Positions 8,291-15,244 of a DNA stretch of 64,000 nt are shown here, in pieces. Below the pieces are notes generated by a model. It made no database searches. It saw only the letters and a list, made by a program, of their open reading frames with translations, and had not been told where the DNA came from. The position numbers were made by a program, and so were the translations under genes. This DNA is from VAZQ01 sp035263865. Lineage in GTDB: Bacteria; Pseudomonadota; Alphaproteobacteria; Rhizobiales; Xanthobacteraceae. Each line of letters begins with the position of its first letter. Within the stretch, counting starts at the first letter, position 1. The DNA lies in assembly GCA_035263865.1 (NCBI GenBank), contig DATFQX010000291.1, positions 1-64,000 of the forward strand, given 5' to 3'.

Positions 8291-8797
8291 ATGATTCACG
8301 TCTGTTCGCTCGCGCGCCTGCACGAAACGGTCGAAACAACCGGCGCGCGCCATATCGTCACCCTCCTCAAGGACACCGACCGGATCGAGCGGCCGAGCAG
8401 CGTCGTACCGGCGAACCACCTCATCCTGAGCATGGACGACATCACCGTGCCGATGGACGGCTACACGCTGCCCTGCGACGATCATGTCAGCGCGCTGATC
8501 GCCTTCGTGTGCGGTTGGGATCGCGCCAAGCCGCTGGTGGTGCATTGCTATGCCGGTATCAGCCGCTCCACGGCGGGCGCTTATGTCGCGGCCTGCGCGC
8601 TCAACCCGCGCCGGGATGAATTGGCGATCGCGCGCCAGCTGCGCCGCGCCTCGGCAACGGCGACGCCAAATAGCCGCTTCGTGGCACTCGCCGACCGCAT
8701 GCTGTGTCGCGAGGGCCGCATGGTCGCAGCCATAGACGCGATCGGACGCGGCACGATGGCCTACGAGGCCGACCCGTTCCGGCTCGAATTGGAGTAG
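8291..8797 (+). CDS. Cysteine-dependent protein tyrosine phosphatase-like protein
   Basis: The 168-residue protein has a P-loop HC-x5-R: H85, C86, R92 in VVHCYAGISRST. This is the active site of the PTP/dual-specificity phosphatase superfamily, where C86 would form the phosphocysteine intermediate. An upstream DD (residues 49-50, MDDITVP) could supply the general acid. The protein is cytoplasmic, without a signal peptide. The substrate is unknown. No Shine-Dalgarno is evident; the ATG follows two direct repeats. Confidence 0.82.
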   Translation: MIHVCSLARLHETVETTGARHIVTLLKDTDRIERPSSVVPANHLILSMDDITVPMDGYTLPCDDHVSALIAFVCGWDRAKPLVVHCYAGISRSTAGAYVAACALNPRRDELAIARQLRRASATATPNSRFVALADRMLCREGRMVAAIDAIGRGTMAYEADPFRLELE

Positions 8798-8860
8798 TCC
8801 TCTTGCCGTCGCTCGAAGTGAGACGGACATAGTCCCGCCACAGCGGCGTTGTTCCACACG

Positions 8861-9145
8861 ATGCCTTCTCGCCACGCGGCCCCAGCCACGCCGCCGTTGC
8901 ACGATAAGCGACGCGTCGCGAAGCCCGCGGCCTAGCCGCAGACGCCGGCGCCCGCTCCGAAGAAAACAGCGCACGAGGATCGTGGTGCGAAACAGACCGA
9001 CGAGGCGCTGAACGCGGTGCGCAAATTCCAAGACAATCTGCGCGACATTCCCGTGAGTTCCTATGCCGGCGACGGGACGCGCCGCACGATCGTGATCCGA
9101 CCGACGTCAATACAGGACGTCTACTACTATTCTGCTCCGCGCTAA
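8861..9145 (+). pseudogene. Small ORF interrupted by an in-frame amber codon
   Basis: From the ATG at 8861 the frame reads 24 codons to TAG at 8933-8935. It then continues open in the same frame for 69 more codons to TAA at 9143-9145, with the hydrophilic ending RPTSIQDVYYYSAPR. The downstream part has GC-rich third positions, like coding DNA. I read it as one gene of about 95 codons broken by a nonsense mutation. It could also be a sequencing error, or a shorter gene with a later start. The family is not recognised. The rest of the gap 8798-9299 holds only this and a repeat. Confidence 0.45.
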
Positions 9146-9174
9146 CGCGGCCCCCCTTCGAGACGATCCACAAT

Positions 9175-9267
9175 CTCCGTTCATTCCCGCGCAAGCGGGA
9201 ATCCAGAAGTTGTTTGCTGAAGCCGGGCTGTGGCCCTGGGTCCCCGCTTTCGCGGGGAGGAACGGGA
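9175..9267. repeat. Dispersed palindromic repeat (family A)
   Basis: The arms ccgttcattcccgcgcaagc and tccccgctttcgcggggagg are separated by about 40 bases. The block lies between the interrupted ORF and a minus-strand gene. Confidence 0.85.
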
Positions 9268-9299
9268 TCTTCAAGCGCAACGCAACGCGCTCGCTCGCG

Positions 9300-9752
9300 T
9301 CAGTTCGCGCCCGCCTCCGCCGCCTCGAGCGACAACGGCGCGTGCGGGTGCCGGCGCGAGCTCATGCCGGCGACGTTCATGCGGCGGGTGAAGTCGCAAT
9401 AGGCAAAGCCCATCCAGGAGCCGCGGAAGCTGCGCTCGTCGAGCTTCTCGACGCGAAAGCATGGCTCGAACGGCATTCCCTGCAGCGACGCGCACACCGC
9501 CCCGCCGCGGTCCCGCAGCGTGCCCGCCGGCAGCCAGACCGTGCGCACGGGTCCCGCGCCGCGGAACTGAATGGTGCCGATGACCGAACCGTCGCCGTAA
9601 ATGCGCCCGGCGCCGCGCGAGCCATCGAAACAATTGAAGGCGAAAAACTTGCCGGCCACGAACCGCCGCGCCGCCTCCGGGCTCAAAACTTCCGCCCGCG
9701 CCGAGACGGCCGCGAGCAAGCTCACGACCACGATCGCGACCCGCGCAATCAT
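9300..9752 (-). CDS. Small secreted hypothetical protein
   Basis: The 150-residue protein has a clear signal peptide (MIARVAIVVVSLLAAVSARA, cleavage about residue 20). The mature protein has four cysteines (FAFNCFDG, GAVCASLQ, FEPCFRVE, FAYCDFTR), which may pair as disulfides in the periplasm. Segments RIYGDGSVIGTIQFRG and WMGFAYCDF look conserved. I recognise it only as a rhizobial secreted protein without known function. The next gene upstream on the same strand is 110 bases away. Confidence 0.75.
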   Translation of the reverse strand: MIARVAIVVVSLLAAVSARAEVLSPEAARRFVAGKFFAFNCFDGSRGAGRIYGDGSVIGTIQFRGAGPVRTVWLPAGTLRDRGGAVCASLQGMPFEPCFRVEKLDERSFRGSWMGFAYCDFTRRMNVAGMSSRRHPHAPLSLEAAEAGAN

Positions 9753-9861
9753 TAGCTGCTCCCCTCTCCCATTACCGCCGCCGCAGCGACCGTAACCGCC
9801 CGTTAACCATACGAATCAGGCGCGACTTTGCCCGATGTTGGTCAACAAATCCTCAACATGG

Positions 9862-10848
9862 TTACCCGATCTTAACCACGATGCGACCGCGAACGCGTCC
9901 TTCGACGATGTCTCGGGCCGCTTCGATCACTTCGGCAAGCCCAATCTCGCTCGTCATCGCCGCGAGCTTTCCCCGATCAAGCTCGCTTTCCAGACGCCGC
10001 CACGCGGTTCGCCGATCGGCAATCGGCCGCATGACGGAATCGATGCCGAGCAGCGAAACACCGCGCAGGATAAACGGTGCGACCGAAGTCGGCAAATCCA
10101 TGCCGCCCGCCAATCCACAAGCCGCAACCGCCCCGCCATAGCGCGTCATGGAGAGCACATTGGCGAGCGTGGTCGAGCCGACCGTGTCGATGCCGCCTGC
10201 CCAGCGCTCTTTTCCCAGCGGTTTTGCGGGTTCCGCGAGTTCTTTGCGTTCGATGATCTCGCTGGCGCCCAATCCTTTCAAGTAATCGGCCTCCTGCGGC
10301 CGCCCAGTCGACGCCGCGACCTGAAAGCCACGGTGGCTGAGAACTGCAACGGCGACCGAGCCGACGCCGCCCGCCGCGCCCGTCACCACCACCGGCCCGC
10401 TCATGGGAGAAAGGCCGCGGCTCTCGAGCGCCATCACCGAAAGCATGGCGGTATAGCCTGCGGTGCCGATCGCCATGGCGTCGTGCGCGCTCATGCGGGA
10501 GGGAAGTTGCACGAGCCAATTTCCCTTCACACGCGCCTTCTCGCCGTAAGCGCCGAGATGCGTCTCGCCCAGGCCCCAGCCGTTGAGGATCACCTTATCG
10601 CCCGTTTTCCATTCGGGATGGCTCGAGGTCTCGACCGTGCCCGCAAGGTCGATGCCGGGGATCATTGGGAATCGCCGCACGACAGGCGCCTTACCGCAGA
10701 TGGCGAGGCCGTCCTTGTAGTTGAGCGTCGACCATTCGACGCGGACCGTGACGTCGCCCTCCATGAGGTTACGCTCATCGAAATCGGCGAGCGCGGCCTT
10801 CGAGCCGGTCTCCGTTTTTTCGATCACGATCGCCTTGAAAGTCGCCAT
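9862..10848 (-). CDS. acuI: Acrylyl-CoA reductase (NADPH)-type oxidoreductase, AcuI/YhdH
   Basis: This 328-residue zinc-free medium-chain dehydrogenase/reductase reduces acryloyl-CoA to propionyl-CoA in characterised relatives. Visible landmarks are NYKDGLAICGKAPVVRRFPM, IPGIDLAGTV, NGWGLGETHLGAYGEKARVK and the nucleotide-binding VVTGAAGGVGSVAV (about 150-163). The frame is open 57 codons further upstream, but the ATG at 10848 matches the family start MATFKAIVIEK. It is transcribed in the same direction as the MFS gene upstream, with a 77-base gap. Confidence 0.9.
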   Translation of the reverse strand: MATFKAIVIEKTETGSKAALADFDERNLMEGDVTVRVEWSTLNYKDGLAICGKAPVVRRFPMIPGIDLAGTVETSSHPEWKTGDKVILNGWGLGETHLGAYGEKARVKGNWLVQLPSRMSAHDAMAIGTAGYTAMLSVMALESRGLSPMSGPVVVTGAAGGVGSVAVAVLSHRGFQVAASTGRPQEADYLKGLGASEIIERKELAEPAKPLGKERWAGGIDTVGSTTLANVLSMTRYGGAVAACGLAGGMDLPTSVAPFILRGVSLLGIDSVMRPIADRRTAWRRLESELDRGKLAAMTSEIGLAEVIEAARDIVEGRVRGRIVVKIG

Positions 10849-10925
10849 GGCTAGCCGGCCGGCATTCGGATGAGCGCCGGCAAAATAGCTCAAGTCACGG
10901 CTGGCGTCCCTTGTCCCATCCGTGG

Positions 10926-12170
10926 TCAGGCCGGGGCGGGGGCTACACGCACGACGGGTTTTTCCACGATCGGCAGGTTGATCACCGCGGACAGTACGCC
11001 GAACAGGATCGAGAGCCACCAGACGACGTCATAGGAACCCGTGCGCACGAATGCGACGCCGCCGAGCCAGACCCCGAGAAAGCCGCCGACCTGGTGACTG
11101 AAAAACGCCAACCCGGCGAGCGTCGCGAGCCAGCGCGTGCCAAATATTAGCGCAATGATCCCATTGGTGGGCGGGACCGTGGAGAGCCAGAGCAGGCCCA
11201 TGACCGAGCCGAAGAGGATCGACGAGAATGGCGTGACCGGAAAAATGATGAAAACGAGGACCGCGGCGGCACGCGCGAAATAAATGAGGGACAGGAGATA
11301 GCGCTTGGGCATGAGGGTGCCGAGCCAGCCCGAGGCCATCGAGCCGACGATGTTGAAGAGCCCGATCGCCGCGATGGTCCAACCGCCGACTTGCGCCGAG
11401 AGGCCGCGATCGATGAGATACGCCGGCATGTGAACGGTGATGAACGCGAGTTGGAAGCCACAGGTGAAGAAGCCGAGCACCAGAAGCACATAGGACCGGT
11501 TACCCACCGCCTCCGAAAGCGCCTGGCGGAGCGATTGTGACGCAGGCCCCCCCGACGCGCCCGTCTCCGCCGGCGCCGTCGTGAGCGCAAGCGAGAGCGG
11601 CAGCACCAGCAACATGCCCACGCCGAAGGCGACCAGCGTGGTCTGCCAGCCAAAAGCGTCCATCATCGAGACCGCGACCGGAGAATAGAGGAACTGCCCG
11701 AACGAACCGGCGGCGGCGCCCGCGCCGAACGCAACCAAACGCCAGCTCTCGGGCAACAGCTTGCCGAACGCCGCGAGCACGACGGAGAAGGAACAGCCGG
11801 AGAGTCCGAAGCCGATAAAAACGCCGGCGGTGAGGTCGAGCATCCCGGGCGAGGTCGAATAGGCCATCAGGATGAGGCCGATTGCGTACAACGCGCCGCC
11901 GGCGCACAGCACGCGCGCGGTGCCGAACCGATCGGCGATCGCACCGGCAAACGGTTGGCCAAGACCCCAGAGGATGTTCTGGATCGCAAGCGCGAGGCCA
12001 AATACGTCGCGGCCCCAACCGTTCACCTGCGACATCGGCGTGAGAAAGAAGCCGAGCGTGGCGCGCGGCCCAAAGCTGATCATGGAGATCAGACAGCCGC
12101 ACAACACGATGACGAGCGGCGTGCGCCAGCCGATCGAGACTCTCGAGCCAGAAGGCAATGAAATGGCCAT
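10926..12170 (-). CDS. MFS transporter
   Basis: The 414-residue integral membrane protein has about 12 hydrophobic segments in two halves, with a soluble loop near residues 195-220. The motif GxLADRxG appears as GAIADRFGTARV at about 77-88 after TM2. Overall it resembles the OxlT/monocarboxylate-like branch of the MFS (the WGRDVFGLALAIQNILWGLGQP segment). The substrate cannot be assigned; an organic acid is plausible. It may be co-transcribed with the AcuI-like gene. It is divergent from nadC across a 242-base gap in which I see no clear operator. Confidence 0.85.
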   Translation of the reverse strand: MAISLPSGSRVSIGWRTPLVIVLCGCLISMISFGPRATLGFFLTPMSQVNGWGRDVFGLALAIQNILWGLGQPFAGAIADRFGTARVLCAGGALYAIGLILMAYSTSPGMLDLTAGVFIGFGLSGCSFSVVLAAFGKLLPESWRLVAFGAGAAAGSFGQFLYSPVAVSMMDAFGWQTTLVAFGVGMLLVLPLSLALTTAPAETGASGGPASQSLRQALSEAVGNRSYVLLVLGFFTCGFQLAFITVHMPAYLIDRGLSAQVGGWTIAAIGLFNIVGSMASGWLGTLMPKRYLLSLIYFARAAAVLVFIIFPVTPFSSILFGSVMGLLWLSTVPPTNGIIALIFGTRWLATLAGLAFFSHQVGGFLGVWLGGVAFVRTGSYDVVWWLSILFGVLSAVINLPIVEKPVVRVAPAPA

Positions 12171-12412
12171 GTGCCCCGAATCCGTCCTTACCGAATTCTC
12201 CTCGCGAGGCTTTTACGAGGTCGCACGGCCATCTCCAACAGCATCCTGCGCATGGCAGACGGGCCGCTTCGGCCTGGAAATCGGCCGGTGCCGGTATTAA
12301 GGGGTGCGGCCTTTATGTAAGTCTTGGCACCAAGGCGGTTATTCCAAAGGCCGATGTTCACCCGTTATCGCAGCGGGCGGCGGCCATAATCCGTTGCGGA
12401 TCAGCACTAGCC

Positions 12413-13285
12413 ATGACGCGCTCGCTCCTCTGCCCGCATGCCTTCCTGTCTCCGCTCGAGATCGATGCTGCCGTCACGCGCGCGCTGGCTGAGGATCTCG
12501 GCCGCGCCGGCGACGTAACCGCAATCGCCACCATCCCCGAAGACACATCGGCCCGCGCCCTCGTCGTGGCGCGCGCGGCGGGCGTGATCGCGGGCCTGCC
12601 GCTCGTAGCCGAGGCTTTTGCCAAACTGGCGCCGGAGATGGAGATCGCGGCCAACATTCGCGACGGCGCGAGCGTCGCGGCCAAGACCGAGCTGATGACG
12701 GTGGCGGGACCCGCGCGCGCCATGCTCGCTGGCGAACGCACCGCGCTCAATCTGCTGGGACACCTTTCGGGAGTGGCCACCGCCACGTACGAGTTCGTGC
12801 GCCGTGTCGCCGGCACGCGCGCACGCATCTGCTGTACCCGCAAGACCAGGCCGGGCCTGCGCGCGCTCGAAAAATACGCCGTTCGTTGCGGCGGCGGTTT
12901 CAACCACCGCTTCGGGCTTGACGATGCAATGTTGATCAAGGACAACCACATCGCCGTCGCCGGCAGCATCCGCGCGGTGCTCGAGCGCGCGAAAGCCGCC
13001 GCCGGCCATCTCGTCAAGATCGAGATCGAAGTCGACACGCTCGAACAGCTGCGCGAAGTGCTGGACGTCGGATTGGCCGACGCGGTGCTGCTCGACAATA
13101 TGGATGCGCCGACCATGCGCAAGGCGGTGGAAATGGTCGGCGGTCGGTTTGCGCTCGAAGCTTCGGGCGGCATTACGCTCGACACCATCGCCGAGATTGC
13201 CAAGACCGGCGTCGACTACATCTCTTCGGGGTGGATCACCCATTCGGCGCCGCAGCTCGACGTGGCGCTCGATATCGAGATGTGA
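12413..13285 (+). CDS. nadC: Nicotinate-nucleotide pyrophosphorylase (carboxylating)
   Basis: The 290-residue quinolinate phosphoribosyltransferase of de novo NAD synthesis converts quinolinate plus PRPP to nicotinate mononucleotide. Family landmarks are EDLGRAGDVT, ERTALNLLGHLSG, the CTRKTRPGLRALEKYAV segment with quinolinate-binding Arg/Lys, GGGFNHRFGLDDAMLIKDNH, and EASGGI near the C terminus. The frame is open upstream, but the ATG at 12413 gives the normal length. nadA and nadB are not in the window. Confidence 0.95.
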   Translation: MTRSLLCPHAFLSPLEIDAAVTRALAEDLGRAGDVTAIATIPEDTSARALVVARAAGVIAGLPLVAEAFAKLAPEMEIAANIRDGASVAAKTELMTVAGPARAMLAGERTALNLLGHLSGVATATYEFVRRVAGTRARICCTRKTRPGLRALEKYAVRCGGGFNHRFGLDDAMLIKDNHIAVAGSIRAVLERAKAAAGHLVKIEIEVDTLEQLREVLDVGLADAVLLDNMDAPTMRKAVEMVGGRFALEASGGITLDTIAEIAKTGVDYISSGWITHSAPQLDVALDIEM

Positions 13286-13349
13286 GGATGGAGCGCAATT
13301 CCCCCATTGAAGTGGCGCCTCAACCGCGTGAACGCAGACCGCGCATGAA

Positions 13350-13424
13350 ATCTCCGTTCATTCCCGCGAAAGCGGGAATCCAGGGCCAAAGGCTGGGTCC
13401 CCGCTTTCGCGGCGACGAACGGAT
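13350..13424. repeat. Dispersed palindromic repeat (family A)
   Basis: ccgttcattcccgcgaaagc with gggaatccag is followed by gggtccccgctttcgcggcg, with inverted outer edges. It lies between the convergent nadC and SleB-like genes. Confidence 0.85.
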
Positions 13425-13435
13425 AGAGAGAGCTG

Positions 13436-14950
13436 CTAGAGCTTCTTCGCGGCCTCGACAAGCCGCCGCGCCGATTCGATGGTCGAAGCTTCGTCGCCCC
13501 ATTCCGGCGCCTCGAGGCCGTCGCCCCAGGCGCGTGGCCGGTAGAAGGTATGCACGCCGAGCCGGTGCATCTTGGTCATCTCCCGCACCCAGCCAGGGCG
13601 CACCCAGTACGCATGGTAGTGCGTCGCCTTACCGACCTCCGGCAGCCACAGCTTGCCGTCGAGCATCTCGGCAGCGATGGTTTTCGCCCGCTCCCACATG
13701 TCCGGTTCGCGAACGATGTCGGGAATGCCGTCGCAGGCGAATGTGAACTGGCAGTGGAGACGGCGGTGCGCGTTCTGGTAGACAACGCCGCAGACGGTGT
13801 TGGGATATTTGCCGGAGAAGGCGCGGTTGAGCACGACCTGTGCCACCGCCATCTGCCCGAGCACGGCTTCGCCGCGCGCTTCGAAATAGATCGCCTCGGC
13901 TAGGCATTTCTCCGATTTGGCGCGCGTACTTTCGTCGAGGCCGAGCAGCTCGGCCGGCGTCATCGGCCGCTGGTGTTCGCCGGTGACCTCGCCCTTGGCC
14001 GCGACCGTCTGCCCGCCGGTCATACCGTTCTTCATCACGATACTGGGATCCGAGGGCAGCGGCGGCAGATCCGCGCGCTCGACCGGCGCGTCGAAAATGC
14101 TTCCCGGCTCGCCCGCGGGAAACGGCACAGGCGGCACTGCCGCGAGCTTGACGTTCGCATTGTTGCTGGCGGTGATGCCGGCATCATCGAATCGCGGTTC
14201 TTCCCCCGGCACCCAGGGCTCCATCGTGCCGAGCTTTTGCCCCATTGGATCGACGCCGAAATAGACTCGCGCCGGGCCCAGCAAGGGATCGACATCGGAC
14301 GCCGAAAACGCAAGGCCCGCAACGGATGCGAGGGCCGCTTCCCTGGCGGGCTCGCTCGCGGACGCCGCTTCGCCCTCGCTGACGTCGGCCGGCCGGACCA
14401 ACTCCTTGGGCTCGTTTGTGGCGGCTGCAACACCGAGCGGCGCATCGACCGAGGGCGGCGCTGCGGCTTGCTGCTGCGCGAGCGATGAGCCGTCCTCCTG
14501 CGGGATGGCATCAATCGGCCGCGCCGGCTTGAGCCGATCACTCTTGAGCGCGATCAGCCGATCGCGCGCGACGCCGTAGTCGCCTTTGCGGCTGCGATCG
14601 ACCATGGGGCCGGCATAGGGGCTTGTGAAGAACGTGTCTTCGCTGAGAAATCGCCGGCGGATCGAGGCTGCGACTGCCGCGCTATTCGGATCGAAACTGG
14701 CTAGTTGATAGTCAAGCGGAAGCGGTATTGAGGAGTCGCTCGCGTCCGCCATGCTGAGCTTCACATCATGGATTCTGCCGAACGGCGAGGCGAATGCCGC
14801 CTTCTGCGAACGATTTACGACCGGCTCGGACGCAATGGGTACAGCGAGGTCCTGGTGGCCGACCTCGCTCGTCAGCAGCAGCAACATCAGGATGCCAAGG
14901 CCGAAGGGGGTTTGCCGACCGCCCTCCGGCCTGTTGCGCGATGCAACCAT
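13436..14950 (-). CDS. Cell-wall hydrolase, SleB/Hydrolase_2 domain
   Basis: The 504-residue protein has an N-terminal hydrophobic anchor or signal (FGLGILMLLLLTSEV, about 16-30) and a long low-complexity region rich in Ala/Pro (about 40-360). A C-terminal SleB-like domain (about 370-500) follows. The domain has LAEAIYFEARGE with the likely catalytic Glu, QVVLNRAFSGKYPNTVCGVVYQ, and HYHAYWVRPGW. Such enzymes cleave peptidoglycan glycan strands in the periplasm. The ATG at 14950 was chosen because the signal sequence starts there; upstream codons add no domain. Confidence 0.85.
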   Translation of the reverse strand: MVASRNRPEGGRQTPFGLGILMLLLLTSEVGHQDLAVPIASEPVVNRSQKAAFASPFGRIHDVKLSMADASDSSIPLPLDYQLASFDPNSAAVAASIRRRFLSEDTFFTSPYAGPMVDRSRKGDYGVARDRLIALKSDRLKPARPIDAIPQEDGSSLAQQQAAAPPSVDAPLGVAAATNEPKELVRPADVSEGEAASASEPAREAALASVAGLAFSASDVDPLLGPARVYFGVDPMGQKLGTMEPWVPGEEPRFDDAGITASNNANVKLAAVPPVPFPAGEPGSIFDAPVERADLPPLPSDPSIVMKNGMTGGQTVAAKGEVTGEHQRPMTPAELLGLDESTRAKSEKCLAEAIYFEARGEAVLGQMAVAQVVLNRAFSGKYPNTVCGVVYQNAHRRLHCQFTFACDGIPDIVREPDMWERAKTIAAEMLDGKLWLPEVGKATHYHAYWVRPGWVREMTKMHRLGVHTFYRPRAWGDGLEAPEWGDEASTIESARRLVEAAKKL

Positions 14951-15159
14951 CCCAGGCTTGCCCCCGCCCCTGCAAAACGCGAGCGCATCCTCTCGCCGGC
15001 ACAAGGCGACGTGATGGCGCAAATGCGTCGGATTTCTTATTGCCGGAGCAAGCTTGCGATCCTGTTAATCAGACGGCCGATAGCCACAATCTTGCCGCAA
15101 GCACTGCACCGCGCAGCCGCCGCGGCGGCACGGTCTGCGAAAATTCAAGCGAGCATTTC

Positions 15160-15236
15160 TCCTGTCGTTCCCGCGCAAGCGGGAACCCATGAACGCGGGC
15201 CTGGGGTTATGGGTCCCCGATTGCGCGGGGACGACG
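15160..15236. repeat. Dispersed palindromic repeat (family A)
   Basis: The arms cctgtcgttcccgcgcaagc and ggtccccgattgcgcgggga are separated by about 25 bases. The block ends 9 bases from the ppdK stop codon and may also act as a 3' transcript barrier. Confidence 0.8.
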
Positions 15237-15244
15237 CCGCGGAT

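Noticed and set aside
7880..9031. 383-codon minus-strand open frame opposite the HD and phosphatase-like genes
   Set aside because: The plus-strand genes have clear active-site motifs; the minus frame has none.
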